Of a DNA stretch of 64,000 bases, positions 1 to 8,279 are shown one piece after another; position 1 is the stretch's first letter, and each line of letters starts with the position of its first letter. The translations under genes and the position numbers were made by a program. The DNA is from Schleiferilactobacillus perolens DSM 12744 (GTDB lineage: Bacteria; Bacillota; Bacilli; Lactobacillales; Lactobacillaceae): NCBI RefSeq assembly GCF_001435585.1, contig NZ_AZEC01000005.1, positions 1 through 64,000 of the forward strand. Reading direction: 5' to 3'. The notes under the pieces were generated by a model. That model was not told where the DNA came from. It was given only the letters and a program-made list of their open reading frames with translations, and made no database searches.

Positions 1-24
1 GTCTAACAATTATGGGGCACTTCA

Positions 25-42
25 TCTGTCAGTGATGACAGA
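25..42 (-). terminator. Hairpin downstream of the secreted SH3b gene
   Basis: A 7-bp perfect stem (TCTGTCA / TGACAGA) with a GTGA loop lies about 35 bp past the stop of the minus-strand gene. It lacks a clear T-run on that strand, so it may be a weak terminator or just an RNA 3' hairpin. Confidence 0.35.
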
Positions 43-75
43 CCGGATCTTTTGTTATGTTCAGGAGGAAATTGA

Positions 76-1050
76 TTATTCTACAGATACAGAGGCTGTG
101 GTCACACCGTATGAAGGCACGGATGAATTCGGCCAAGCCAAGTCAATCTGATTGGGGTTACTGCTGACAAATGTACCGGTATCATTCACGACCCGATGCA
201 GAACAGTCCCATCAGCTAACGTGATCTTCAGGCGAGTCCCTTTGGGATACTTGGCTAAGTTAGCAGCAACACCGTTGTAGCCCATGTTAGAACCCAAGGA
301 GGCGGGATCATAGAACGTCACCTTAACCGTCGCACTCGCGGAGCTAACAGTATTGGTTGAGGCTGTTGAATTTTGTTGGGTATTAGCTGAATACGTATTG
401 GTTTGCTGTTGCGTATTCTGTTGCTGACTCGGCTGAGCGGCCTGCTGTTGAACCGCTGGTTGAGCTTGTTGCTGGTGGGCAGGTTGGGCAGTCTGCGTCT
501 GCTGAGTCGTTGGTTGGGTATTCGCCCCCACGACACTCACATATTTACTCGGCACCCACCCGCTGGTGATATGGTACCAAGTATAACCGTTTCCGGTACT
601 GGTTTCGCTATATTGGGCAGTTTCGCCAGGAGCCAAGTAGGCCGCGGCCTTGCCACTATCGACACCGGTCCAAACGGTGGTTGAACCAGCTGTATAGTTA
701 ACTTTGACAGATCCAACTGCAGTCGCTGTGTTAGCAGGAGCCGCAGTGGATGTGGCAGTTGTATCATTAGCGGACTGCATATAAATACTCGGCACCCATT
801 CGTTTTGACCCACTTCAAACCAAGTCGTGCCATTCACGGTTTTGCTATCGATGATATTGACTTGCTGACCGTGGGTAAGGTACCGGGTTGGTGTGGAAAA
901 GGCTGGTGAACTCCATACGGTAGTTGCGCCGCCTTCATATGTGGTCGTACCAGTGGTCGCCGCTTGTGCTTGACCATGACTGAGGGTCAACGTACCAATC
1001 AATGCGGCGGCGCTTAAACCAATGGAGAACAGTGTTTTATTGTGAGACAT
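76..1050 (-). CDS. Secreted SH3b-repeat protein with C-terminal 3D/RlpA-like barrel
   Basis: Predicted exported cell-wall protein of 324 residues. Residues 1-30 form a typical Sec signal peptide ending in AQA. Two bacterial SH3-like repeats follow (about 35-95 and 112-175), each with a W-V-P-S-x-Y signature (NEWVPSIYMQ, SGWVPSKYVS). A Q/T/A-rich low-complexity linker spans about 178-235. The last 85 residues look like a small double-psi barrel of the 3D/RlpA kind, with an N-D-T-G motif near residue 290. Such barrels occur in peptidoglycan-acting or wall-associated proteins; I see no separate catalytic domain, so the activity is uncertain. The gene stands alone on the minus strand with a long upstream region, which suggests its own regulation. 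Confidence 0.8.
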   Translation of the reverse strand: MSHNKTLFSIGLSAAALIGTLTLSHGQAQAATTGTTTYEGGATTVWSSPAFSTPTRYLTHGQQVNIIDSKTVNGTTWFEVGQNEWVPSIYMQSANDTTATSTAAPANTATAVGSVKVNYTAGSTTVWTGVDSGKAAAYLAPGETAQYSETSTGNGYTWYHITSGWVPSKYVSVVGANTQPTTQQTQTAQPAHQQQAQPAVQQQAAQPSQQQNTQQQTNTYSANTQQNSTASTNTVSSASATVKVTFYDPASLGSNMGYNGVAANLAKYPKGTRLKITLADGTVLHRVVNDTGTFVSSNPNQIDLAWPNSSVPSYGVTTASVSVE

Positions 1051-1370
1051 AACTACATTCCTCTCTTAATACCTTGTGTGAGCAATTCGATTGCTATATC
1101 GTTATCTACGAATAACTTCAACCTGACGTACAGGTCGAGAATAATAATAACACGTTCAACCTATTTTCCAAGGGTTGATGAGCTTATAAAAGTAGGCGAT
1201 GCACTAGACTCGGTGGTACGCAAGGGATACAGAGGTTATTATAATTACGTGACTGTTATTACGACATCGTTACGAAATGTCATAAGAACGAAAGAATCAC
1301 ATTATTCAAGCACTTCTCTAACCGTGAAACTCATTGAGCGACTTGGCGTTTGGCGGTTATTACAAACACA
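1051..1370. other. Upstream region of the secreted SH3b gene, no gene seen
   Basis: AT-rich intergenic stretch of about 320 bp. An open frame on the plus strand has no ribosome-binding site and no recognisable product. The minus-strand gene must be transcribed from here. The only repeated motif I see is ATTACG-N5-GTTACG at 1258-1274. Confidence 0.5.
1258..1274 (-). promoter_or_regulatory. Possible WalR-like tandem hexamers
   Basis: On the minus strand the sequence reads CGTAAC-N5-CGTAAT. This resembles the WalR layout (two TGTAAH hexamers 5 bp apart), which controls many wall hydrolases, but each hexamer deviates at its first base. It lies about 210 bp upstream of the start codon, so the link is tentative. 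Confidence 0.2.
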
Positions 1371-1413
1371 AAAAAACCCTGTTGACTGTTATTTTGTCAG
1401 GACAGGGTTTTCG
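1371..1413 (-). terminator. Intrinsic terminator after yslB
   Basis: Ten-bp stem AAAACCCTGT / ACAGGGTTTT (1373-1382 with 1402-1411) with a T-run on the minus strand, placed 15 bp after the yslB stop. Confidence 0.8.
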
Positions 1414-1426
1414 TAAAGACTAGATT

Positions 1427-1918
1427 TTACTTTTTGGGTGATTCCATGCTGCTTTGTAACGGGGTAATGGCATCCGCTTGGGCTTGCTCGGCGGTCAAAA
1501 CAGGTTCTTTGGCGTCTTGATGCAGGGTGATCAACACTGTCCCTTTTTGCACACTGTAAGTGCCCTCAGTAAAAATGTTGGTCAGCATTTGCCATTCCTG
1601 GGCTAACCACCCAGTTTCTAAAGCAAAACTGGGTGGGGTAGCCGCGGCCAACCGGGAGGCTACGATGTCGCCCGTCAAGGTGGCCGTGATCGTTTTACGG
1701 CGAGTATGGTGAATTGCTAACGTCCCAAATTCTGCCTGTTCGGTAAAAATGGGCAATTGTTCTTCATTGCTCACCGGGAGCTGCCTGGCCATTTGTTTAC
1801 CAAGCCAGTATTCCAGATTAGCATGATCGTGACCCAGCGCGATGGGTAAAGCCACATCCCGTAATAGGGCAACCGAAAAACGACTTTGTTGCAGTTGATC
1901 ATATAAAGAATTGGTCAT
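1427..1918 (-). CDS. yslB: YslB-like DUF2507 protein
   Basis: Protein of 163 residues resembling the Bacillus YslB/DUF2507 family, small cytosolic proteins with a V4R/heme-NO-binding-like fold and no firmly established function. The match rests on length, the conserved start (SLYDQLQQSRFSVALLRDVALP) read in pieces, the GHDHANLEYWLGKQMAR segment, a W-L-A-Q-E-W motif, and the position: in Bacillus yslB is also beside the glutamate racemase gene. It is divergent from murI, with 204 bp between start codons. An AGG-rich ribosome site lies about 10 bp before the ATG. It is followed by a good terminator, so it is probably monocistronic. Confidence 0.75.
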   Translation of the reverse strand: MTNSLYDQLQQSRFSVALLRDVALPIALGHDHANLEYWLGKQMARQLPVSNEEQLPIFTEQAEFGTLAIHHTRRKTITATLTGDIVASRLAAATPPSFALETGWLAQEWQMLTNIFTEGTYSVQKGTVLITLHQDAKEPVLTAEQAQADAITPLQSSMESPKK

Positions 1919-2086
1919 CCTGTTTTTGCCTCCACTTCTGAATCATTATAACGAAGAACGGGAACGGATAAAAGGGAGAAACCTGTTCCGGTCATTAAGG
2001 AACAATAAAAAATATTGAAAAATGGGAAATTTTGGCGGGATGGTGATGTTCTCAGTCTTAGTGCCAAGGAAGCGCTGAATTGGCCG

Positions 2087-2095
2087 TGGTATAAT
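2087..2095 (+). promoter_or_regulatory. Extended -10 promoter of murI operon
   Basis: TGGTATAAT is a perfect extended -10 element 27 bp before the murI ATG; there is no good -35, which is common with TGN-type promoters. Confidence 0.6.
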
Positions 2096-2122
2096 GTAGT
2101 TTCAGGAAAGGACTGTTGTTTA

Positions 2123-2968
2123 ATGCGTTCTGATGCGCGGCCAATTGGCTTCTTGGACTCTGGCGTTGGTGGTTTAACGGTGATCAAAGAATTTGTCCGA
2201 CAATTACCAAATGAAAGTTATCTTTTTATTGGTGATCAAGCGCGCATGCCGTATGGTCCGCGTCCCGCGGAACAGGTGCAGCAATTTGCGTGGCAATTGA
2301 CCCAATTCTTGCTGCAATTTGATGTGAAAATGGTCGTCTTTGCCTGCAACACAGCGACAGCTGAAGCGTTGCCGCTGATTCGCAAACTAGTCGACATTCC
2401 CATTGTGGGGGTGATCCCCCCCGGTGTCCGTGCCGCCATTCGGGCCACGCGTAACGGCCATATCGGAGTCATTGGCACTGTGGGGACGATTCGCTCCCAC
2501 GCCTATGATGGGGCTATTCAAGCGCAAGCCCCGGAGATTGAGGTATCCACACTGGCTGCCCCCAAGTTTGTGCCGGTCGTGGAGAGTAATCAGTATCATT
2601 CACCGGTGGCTAAAAAAATTGTGGCGGAAACCTTACAACAATTACCGGATAAGGATATTGATACATTAGTGTTAGGATGTACGCATTACCCTTTGTTACG
2701 ACCGCTCATCCAAAATTATATGGGCAAGCACGTTACATTGATTGACTCCGGGGCAGAAACGGTCAGCGAAATTTCTGCATTGCTGGATTACTTTGACATC
2801 CGCAATCTGGAGCATGGGCCTCAGTCGGCGCCTAAATTATTTACGACCGGTTCTCCTAAAATGTTTGGAGAAATTGCTGAAGATTGGCTGCGCATGACCG
2901 ATTTACCGGTGACAAAAGTCAACGTGACTGATTTGCCAGCCGCAAACGGAAAGGAAATGGTGTCTTAA
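2123..2968 (+). CDS. murI: Glutamate racemase
   Basis: Cofactor-independent racemase making D-glutamate for peptidoglycan. The 281-residue protein has the full set of motifs: F-L-D-S-G-V-G-G at 10-17, catalytic Cys75 in ACNTAT and Cys186 in LGCTHYP. An upstream in-frame ATG exists at 2015, but the start at 2123 has AGGAAAGG in front of it, follows the extended -10 element and matches the family N-terminus (RPIGFLDSG), so I prefer it. First gene of a tightly packed run: its TAA overlaps the ATG of rdgB by one base. Confidence 0.95.
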   Translation: MRSDARPIGFLDSGVGGLTVIKEFVRQLPNESYLFIGDQARMPYGPRPAEQVQQFAWQLTQFLLQFDVKMVVFACNTATAEALPLIRKLVDIPIVGVIPPGVRAAIRATRNGHIGVIGTVGTIRSHAYDGAIQAQAPEIEVSTLAAPKFVPVVESNQYHSPVAKKIVAETLQQLPDKDIDTLVLGCTHYPLLRPLIQNYMGKHVTLIDSGAETVSEISALLDYFDIRNLEHGPQSAPKLFTTGSPKMFGEIAEDWLRMTDLPVTKVNVTDLPAANGKEMVS

Positions 2969-3591
2969 TGGCAGTACCGCGCACATTAGTCGTGGCGACA
3001 AAAAATCCGGGTAAAGCTCGGGAATTTGCCAAGTCATTCGCGAGCAGCGGCATCACGATCCATACTCTGCTGGATTACCCGAATGCGCAACAAGTCAACG
3101 AAACGGGGACCACTTTTGAAGAAAACGCTCGATTAAAGGCCGATCATTTTGCCCATGTACTCCAATTACCTGTATTGGCAGATGATTCTGGCCTGATGGT
3201 AGACGCACTTCACGGACAGCCAGGGATTCGTTCTGCCCGGTTTGCTGGTGATCATAATGACGCCGCCAACAATGCTAAGCTACTCGTGGAAATGGGAGGC
3301 ATGCCCGAGGAACAACGGGGGGCTACCTTTCATTCTACCTTGGTCATGGCTTGGCCGGACCGGCCAGCGGATGATTTGGTTGTTGTCGGGGAAACTAGGG
3401 GACAAATATTGACTGTCCCCCGGGGTGACAATCAATTCGGCTACGACCCGCTCTTTTTCTATCCGCCCAAACAAAAATCTTTTGCTGAAATGAGTCCTGA
3501 TGAAAAAAATGAAATCAGTCACCGTGGTCTGGCGTTAAAGAAGCTTGCCATCGTTTGGCCTGACTGGTGGCAAAAAGAGGAGGCCAAATAA
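2968..3591 (+). CDS. rdgB: XTP/dITP diphosphatase (RdgB/HAM1)
   Basis: Hydrolyses non-canonical purine triphosphates (XTP, dITP, ITP) to monophosphates, cleaning the nucleotide pool. The 207-residue protein shows the family motifs T-K-N-x-G-K near residue 11, LADDSGLMVDAL with PGIRSARFAG, and FGYDPLFF followed by an S-H-R-G-L-A end motif. Start and stop both overlap the neighbours as TAATG (murI upstream, phosphoesterase downstream), showing translational coupling. The murI-rdgB-phosphoesterase order is conserved in Bacillus and lactobacilli. Confidence 0.95.
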   Translation: MAVPRTLVVATKNPGKAREFAKSFASSGITIHTLLDYPNAQQVNETGTTFEENARLKADHFAHVLQLPVLADDSGLMVDALHGQPGIRSARFAGDHNDAANNAKLLVEMGGMPEEQRGATFHSTLVMAWPDRPADDLVVVGETRGQILTVPRGDNQFGYDPLFFYPPKQKSFAEMSPDEKNEISHRGLALKKLAIVWPDWWQKEEAK

Positions 3592-4106
3592 TGCGTACAC
3601 TCGTTGTGTCTGATACCCATGGTGATCGCGCAATTTTGGAGACGATCTATCAACAATTTCAAAATGAGGTCGATGCATTCTTCTATTGCGGTGATTCTGA
3701 ATTGGCGGCCAGTGATTCCATCTGGCAAGTGATGTATGCTGTGCGCGGAAATATGGATTTTGATGCTGATTTTCCAATGGCCCGGGTAGAGCATGTTAAA
3801 GGGGTCACGGTGTATGAAACCCATGGGCATCGACTTGGAGTCAGTATGGGCACTGGTAAGTTAGCAGAACGGGCCCATGCGGTGAATGCGGATTGCGCAT
3901 TCTACGGGCACACACATATGTTGGAAGCCCACATGGAGCAGGGAATGTTAATTCTGAATCCTGGTTCTATCAGCCAACCGCGCAGTTATCAGGAATATGG
4001 CGGTACTTTCGCCATCGTCAACGTCAATGCCACAACCGCTGCAGTGGACTTTTATGACCATCAGCTGCAGCCAATTCCAGCATTGGCAGAATCTTTTACC
4101 CGGTGA
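3591..4106 (+). CDS. YsnB/YfcE-type metallophosphoesterase
   Basis: Small cytosolic calcineurin-like phosphoesterase of 171 residues. Metal-binding motifs are plain: D-T-H (SDTHGD, residues 7-12), G-D-S-E (residues 38-41), G-N-M-D, E-T-H-G-H and G-H-T-H. The true substrate of this subfamily (MJ0936/YfcE/YsnB) is not settled; members hydrolyse phosphodiesters in vitro. The start at 3591 overlaps the rdgB stop and is preceded by AGAGGAGG; an ATG 24 bases earlier lies inside rdgB and lacks such a site. Confidence 0.9.
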   Translation: MRTLVVSDTHGDRAILETIYQQFQNEVDAFFYCGDSELAASDSIWQVMYAVRGNMDFDADFPMARVEHVKGVTVYETHGHRLGVSMGTGKLAERAHAVNADCAFYGHTHMLEAHMEQGMLILNPGSISQPRSYQEYGGTFAIVNVNATTAAVDFYDHQLQPIPALAESFTR

Positions 4107-4119
4107 AAGGAGAAATGGC

Positions 4120-4611
4120 ATGATTATTCCAGAACTACAACAATTTCTACTCAAAAACCGGGAACATTATTTAATTCCGGCAGATGTTGTCGCCAATGTG
4201 TCAGTCGATAACCGACTTGGCCACGCATTTTTGGTATTAACCAAGGTACGTTATGCAAAAATACCGGTACTCGATAATGACAATCATTTTTTTGGTTTCA
4301 TTTCACTGGCCATGATTACGGATAAGATGCTTGCTTTAGATCACGTGTCCTTGGCTCCTCTGGATCAGCTGAAAGTGGCCGACGTGATGGAGAAGGCGGC
4401 TGACGAAGCCGTGGTGGATGATATTTTAGATGTCGAAAAAATCTTACATTTATTAGTCGACAATCCATTTATCCCTGTGGTCGATGATGATAATATTTTT
4501 CAAGGGATTATTACACGGCGGGAATATATGAAGAGCTTCAATGAACTCGTCCATAATCTTAACCGGGAATATGATTTAGTACCGGTCCGTCATCCGGTTC
4601 ACCATTCTTAA
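4120..4611 (+). CDS. cbpB: CBS-domain protein, CbpB/YkuL-like
   Basis: Protein of 163 residues made of two CBS motifs (about 20-80 and 90-150) with nothing else. It resembles YkuL/CbpB, which in Listeria and Bacillus binds cyclic di-AMP and, when unbound, stimulates the (p)ppGpp synthetase Rel. The c-di-AMP role is transferred from homologues; the sequence itself shows only the CBS pair (ARIPV-type strand YAKIPVLDNDNHFFGFIS and FIPVVDDDNIFQGIITRRE). The start at 4120 follows GAAAGGAG; 13 bp separate it from the phosphoesterase, so it is in the same operon. Confidence 0.75.
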   Translation: MIIPELQQFLLKNREHYLIPADVVANVSVDNRLGHAFLVLTKVRYAKIPVLDNDNHFFGFISLAMITDKMLALDHVSLAPLDQLKVADVMEKAADEAVVDDILDVEKILHLLVDNPFIPVVDDDNIFQGIITRREYMKSFNELVHNLNREYDLVPVRHPVHHS

Positions 4612-4628
4612 TTAAGGAGGTTTTTTTT

Positions 4629-5057
4629 ATGACACTTGAAGTTTCGACTGGGGCAGTGGTTTATCGCCGCTTCAATGACGAACTGCAATATTTATTGGAG
4701 GAGAGTACGTCGAGCCATTTTTGGGGATTTCCTAAAGGACACGTCGAAGCCGGCGAGAATTATGAAGAGACGGCTGAGCGGGAAATTCGTGAGGAGACTG
4801 GACTGCATGTCCATGTGGATACCACGCAATTTCAGGAGACTGATGAATATCCACTGCCTAATGGTAATCAGAAACGGACGATCCTCTACTTGGCGGAAGT
4901 GACTGGTGACCCGGAGATTACAAAGCAGGATGAGGAGATCAGTCATATTGGCTGGTTTAACTATGAAGACGCGCATACGACGTTGACGTATGATTCGTTG
5001 AAGGTCATTTTGGAAAAGGCAAATGCTTACCTGACTGCCGGGCATGATGCTAAATAA
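4629..5057 (+). CDS. Nudix hydrolase, Ap4A-type
   Basis: Nudix pyrophosphohydrolase of 142 residues with a canonical Nudix box at 37-59 (G-x5-E-x7-R-E-x2-E-E-x-G). The N-terminal S-T-G-A-V-V-Y and the W-G-F-P-K-G-H lead-in are typical of bis(5'-nucleosyl)tetraphosphatase (asymmetrical) and MutT-like members, so Ap4A is a likely but unproven substrate. It starts 17 bp after cbpB behind AAGGAGG, ending the murI run; a long composite terminator follows. Confidence 0.85.
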   Translation: MTLEVSTGAVVYRRFNDELQYLLEESTSSHFWGFPKGHVEAGENYEETAEREIREETGLHVHVDTTQFQETDEYPLPNGNQKRTILYLAEVTGDPEITKQDEEISHIGWFNYEDAHTTLTYDSLKVILEKANAYLTAGHDAK

Positions 5058-5069
5058 TTCTAGGCACCA

Positions 5070-5170
5070 AAAAACGAGATAAAGACAAAGTTGGTTCCCC
5101 TGCCACCAAAGCTTGCGCAGCTTTGGCACTAGTGTGTGAGAAATCATTAACTTGTCTTTATCTCGTTTTT
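5070..5170. terminator. Bidirectional terminator with a repeat in its loop
   Basis: A perfect 19-bp stem (arms 5070-5088 and 5152-5170, with A5 at one end and T5 at the other) closes a 63-nt loop. That loop carries a truncated copy of the palindromic element described elsewhere. It serves the convergent Nudix and DUF368 genes. Confidence 0.8.
5096..5129 (-). repeat. Family 1 palindromic element, copy a (truncated)
   Basis: Contains CCAAAGCT-N5-AGCTTTGG and ends in TTGGCAC. Its last 24 bases match the right end of the complete copy at 42884-42981 with one change. Only this end of the element is present. Confidence 0.7.
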
Positions 5171-5181
5171 CTTTTGCCTTT

Positions 5182-6111
5182 TTACATAGTTTCGACGTCT
5201 TCCGCCACTTTTTCTTCCGGTTTATCGAAGAACAGGGCGGAGAGGATGCCGAGGATGGTGAGGACGATAGCGAGGATGATTTGAATCAGCCATTGATTGG
5301 TAGGGAGTGTGGCGAATGGCGGGAGGACGCCGGTGTCGAGAAGAATGACAATAGCGGCGGCGACCACGCCTAAGACAGCAAAATAGACTTGCGCCGGGAA
5401 GTGCTTGAGCAGCCATTCCATGAGTTTAGCAATTAAGACCAAGCCGATTGCCGCACCGATCATGAAAGGCAGCAAGATAAGCAAGCCCTGGCTAATCATG
5501 CCCCAGCCAGCATTATCCCCCCTGAGCAGTAGACCCGCGGCGTCGGTGAGCTGGCTGACAGCGTGGTAGACCGTACCATATTGGTTGATCACCATCAACA
5601 TAATAGAACCCGAGATGCCTGGAATGGCCATCAAGGAGACGGAAAACAGACCGGCGAAGAGCAGCATGGCGATATCAGGAAAGCCGTTCACCTGGCGAAT
5701 CGCCACGGTGGCCGTGCTGGCACTCTCACCCAATTGAGCCAGCAACCAGATGATGCTGAAACCGGCCAATGGCAGCAATACATAAACTGGTTTAAAAGGA
5801 ATCTGACGCATTTTCTTCCAGACAAATGGAATAACACCAAGTACTAAGCCAGTAAAGAAGGCATACGCCAAAATGGGATAGATTTCAGTTAAGTAAAGGA
5901 CTAATTTGGTAGAAGCAAGAATCCCAATCACGACTCCGATAGCGATAGGGACCAGCAACCGTAAGTTTTGGCGTGGATTACTGCGGAAATGGTTAATGCT
6001 GGCGAGCAAAGGTTCATAAACCCCCACCACCACGGCAAAAATGGAACCAGAAAGGCCGGGAACCACTAGCGCAATACCGATGAGAAAGCCTTTGATAATG
6101 TTCATAAGCAT
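5182..6111 (-). CDS. popT: DUF368 undecaprenyl-phosphate transporter (PopT type)
   Basis: Polytopic membrane protein of 309 residues with about eight hydrophobic segments and duplicated motifs PGLSGS (residues 18-23) and PGISGS, the hallmark of DUF368. Members of this family were recently shown to recycle the lipid carrier undecaprenyl phosphate across the membrane in Gram-positives, supporting wall synthesis; the function here is inferred from family membership. The start at 6111 has AAAAGGAGT about 9 bp upstream. The acidic C-tail (PEEKVAEDVE) faces the cytosol or outside depending on topology. It is monocistronic, convergent with the Nudix gene. Confidence 0.85.
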   Translation of the reverse strand: MLMNIIKGFLIGIALVVPGLSGSIFAVVVGVYEPLLASINHFRSNPRQNLRLLVPIAIGVVIGILASTKLVLYLTEIYPILAYAFFTGLVLGVIPFVWKKMRQIPFKPVYVLLPLAGFSIIWLLAQLGESASTATVAIRQVNGFPDIAMLLFAGLFSVSLMAIPGISGSIMLMVINQYGTVYHAVSQLTDAAGLLLRGDNAGWGMISQGLLILLPFMIGAAIGLVLIAKLMEWLLKHFPAQVYFAVLGVVAAAIVILLDTGVLPPFATLPTNQWLIQIILAIVLTILGILSALFFDKPEEKVAEDVETM

Positions 6112-6211
6112 AGATAGAGAGACTCCTTTTGATAGTCATCGTGGTGCGGACCAAATAGGGCCGCCCAAACGTCAGTATTTCCAGCTTACCAGAACCTTGT
6201 GTATTTTTGTA

Positions 6212-7087
6212 CTAAGATTTTGTTAGATTTAACGCATTCGTCGGTAAGGTGATTCCCGCATCGTGAATGGCGGCCAGATATGCAGATAAAAAGGCGTTTT
6301 GTACTTTGACTTGAGCGCCGTTTTTAACATACATCTGCACTTGCAGCGCTAGATTACCCTGACCTAGGTCAGTAACTCCCAAATCATCCGGTCCGCGGGT
6401 GATTGCGTCGTATTTAGGGACGAGTTCCTTGTTTTTCGTCGCAATGATTTGCTGCACTTGCCTTAAAGGTGTCGTTGGGAAGACATGAATTTGAATCAAT
6501 ACGCGCATATCACCTCGGGACTTATTGGATACGATACTGATATTCCGATTGGGGATGAAGTTTAACGTCCCATCGAAGCTGGTGACCTGCGTGGTGCGAA
6601 TGCCGATCGCACTCACAGTACCGGTAATTTCGTCAATTTGGACGACGTCTCCGACCTCGAACTGTTTCTCCAAGATGATGAAGAATCCGGTCACCACGTC
6701 ACTCACGAAGCCTTGGGCGCCTAAGCCTAGGGCTAGAGATATCACCCCTGCACCAGCGATCAAGGTGCCCACGGGAACCCCCAATGCGCTGAGCAAAGCA
6801 TAACAATAAAGGAAAAACAAAATATAATTGGTCCCATTGGTGACCAGCGTGTCCATAGTATTCACGCGGGAAGTTGAATACTTTTCAGAGCGGCGATATT
6901 GCTTAAAGACATGCTGCAAGACAAGTTTTGCGACTCTTTGCAGAATAATGAACAAGATAGTGTAGAACAGCAATTCTAAGGCTTTTTGCGCCACGATAGC
7001 GACAATGTTCTGCCAACGGAATTTAGCGAGAAAATCTTCCCAAGTACTGAGTGGGTCTGTGGTCCCACTTGTAGTGGCCAAAAACAC
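6212..7087 (-). CDS. Small-conductance mechanosensitive channel (MscS family)
   Basis: Protein of 291 residues with an N-terminal amphipathic region, three membrane segments and the diagnostic TM3 rich in Gly/Ala (about 108-140, AGAGVISLALGLGAQ then GFVSDVVTGFFIILE), followed by the beta domain beginning QFEVGDVV. It should gate under membrane tension to release osmolytes on hypo-osmotic shock. The length is typical of YkuT-like MscS. The start codon is GTG at 7087 with AAGGAGG 8 bp upstream. It lies divergently from ytxG/ytxH-like genes. Confidence 0.92.
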   Translation of the reverse strand: MFLATTSGTTDPLSTWEDFLAKFRWQNIVAIVAQKALELLFYTILFIILQRVAKLVLQHVFKQYRRSEKYSTSRVNTMDTLVTNGTNYILFFLYCYALLSALGVPVGTLIAGAGVISLALGLGAQGFVSDVVTGFFIILEKQFEVGDVVQIDEITGTVSAIGIRTTQVTSFDGTLNFIPNRNISIVSNKSRGDMRVLIQIHVFPTTPLRQVQQIIATKNKELVPKYDAITRGPDDLGVTDLGQGNLALQVQMYVKNGAQVKVQNAFLSAYLAAIHDAGITLPTNALNLTKS

Positions 7088-7141
7088 GGCAATTCCTCCT
7101 TTTTATTTACTCTAAGAGTTTAGCACAGGTGGTAGAATTGA

Positions 7142-7170
7142 TTGAAGGCACCGCTTGATGATGTTATCCT
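7142..7170 (+). promoter_or_regulatory. Promoter of the ytxG-ytxH pair
   Basis: TTGAAG (7142-7147), 17-bp spacer, TATCCT (7165-7170) with an upstream TGT, giving an extended -10. Confidence 0.45.
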
Positions 7171-7208
7171 TAAGATTGAAGTCATGAAGTGAACGGATGG
7201 TGAATGTT

Positions 7209-7610
7209 ATGTCGGGTATTGAAATTGCGGCGCTGATTGCTGCAATTGCGTTATTACTTTTGGTCGTATTCCTCATTTCAACATTGCTTAAAGTGAACAA
7301 AACTCTAGCGAGCGTGAATGAGACTGTGACTCAAACCACTAAAACGTTGGACGTCGTGACCGGTGATGTGGACGTGTTATCACAACAAGTGGAAGCGCTG
7401 CTCGTGAAGTCCAATACATTGTTGGCAGACGTTAACGGCAAAGTGGCGGATACAGACCCGTTGTTCAAAGCAATTGGTGAGTTGGGGGAAACGGTATCTG
7501 ATTTAAATACTAGTTCCCGCCATCTGGTCACCAGTGTGAAGCGAAACGGTAAACGCACTGCAGCGGTAGGTTTAGCCAGTAAAGCAATGGGCGTCTTTAG
7601 ACGCAAATAA
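7209..7610 (+). CDS. DUF948/YtxG-like membrane-anchored protein
   Basis: Protein of 133 residues: an N-terminal membrane helix (about 4-26), then a heptad-rich helical region (about 30-105) and a basic end (RNGKR, FRRK). This is the layout of the DUF948/YtxG family, general-stress-associated envelope proteins whose molecular role is unknown. Two ATG codons are possible (7197 and 7209); I prefer 7209 since GGTGA stands 5 bases ahead and the membrane helix then begins at once. Operonic with the YtxH-like gene 29 bp downstream, as in Bacillus. Confidence 0.8.
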   Translation: MSGIEIAALIAAIALLLLVVFLISTLLKVNKTLASVNETVTQTTKTLDVVTGDVDVLSQQVEALLVKSNTLLADVNGKVADTDPLFKAIGELGETVSDLNTSSRHLVTSVKRNGKRTAAVGLASKAMGVFRRK

Positions 7611-7639
7611 ACAATTGTTTTAGGAAGGAAGTTGGGCAT

Positions 7640-8215
7640 ATGGCGAAGAAGGGTCATTTCTTAATTGGTTTCTTGATTGGTGGCGCGGTGGCGTTTGCGA
7701 CTGCATCATTATTAGCACCCAAAACCGGGGCACAATTAACGGATAAGTTAAAGAAAAAGGGGACTGACGGCAAGGACCGCGCAATGGACTATTACCATTA
7801 CGCTTCTGATCTGACAGATACTCTGCGGGATCAAGCTGGCGACAAGATTGAAGATTTGAAGTCCACATTTGCCGCTTTGAAGGACAATATGGCTGCGCAC
7901 AACACACCGGACCAAGCCGATGAGGCAGATCGGGCGGCGTTTGATGCGGAAACTGACGACATTGGCGATGCGCTAACTGCAGCGGGCGAAGACAGTGATC
8001 AAGACTTTGATGACATTGTCATTGATGGCAAGTCTGCATTTGAAGCCGCCAAAGAGAATGCGGATGCTGATCAGTCACAAACTGCGACAGATACTGATCC
8101 AACCGCACAGGATGAACCGCAAACACCGGATACGCCGAACGATCAAGATCAGGCGCACGGACCAGTTCCACCAGTCCCACCGGTTGAACCAGATTCAGCC
8201 GCACCTGAAAAATAA
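7640..8215 (+). CDS. YtxH-domain protein with acidic tail
   Basis: Protein of 191 residues. The first 35 are the YtxH domain (one glycine-rich membrane helix, GFLIGGAVAFATASLLAP, then K-T-G). The rest is a long, strongly acidic D/E/A/T/P-rich tail with PPVPPVEP near the end, probably disordered. The family is linked to general stress in Bacillus but lacks a defined activity. An AGGAAGG site precedes the ATG; it follows the YtxG-like gene and ends at a shared terminator. Confidence 0.8.
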   Translation: MAKKGHFLIGFLIGGAVAFATASLLAPKTGAQLTDKLKKKGTDGKDRAMDYYHYASDLTDTLRDQAGDKIEDLKSTFAALKDNMAAHNTPDQADEADRAAFDAETDDIGDALTAAGEDSDQDFDDIVIDGKSAFEAAKENADADQSQTATDTDPTAQDEPQTPDTPNDQDQAHGPVPPVPPVEPDSAAPEK

Positions 8216-8229
8216 GAGTTAGACAATTG

Positions 8230-8269
8230 AAAAAGGGCAACCAACACATTTTTGCTGGCTGCCCTTTTT
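8230..8269. terminator. Bidirectional terminator, ytxH / pepQ
   Basis: Stem of AAAAAGGGCA..CCA with TGG..TGCCCTTTTT between convergent genes; A-run and T-run on both sides. Confidence 0.85.
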
Positions 8270-8279
8270 GTTCGCTCGG

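Noticed and set aside
1042-1416. Open frame of 124 codons on the plus strand upstream of the SH3b gene
   Set aside because: No ribosome site, biased composition, no recognisable domain, and its end lies in the yslB terminator.
5152-5847. Plus-strand frames opposite the DUF368 gene
   Set aside because: Antisense to a clearly recognisable membrane protein, very charged, no ribosome site.
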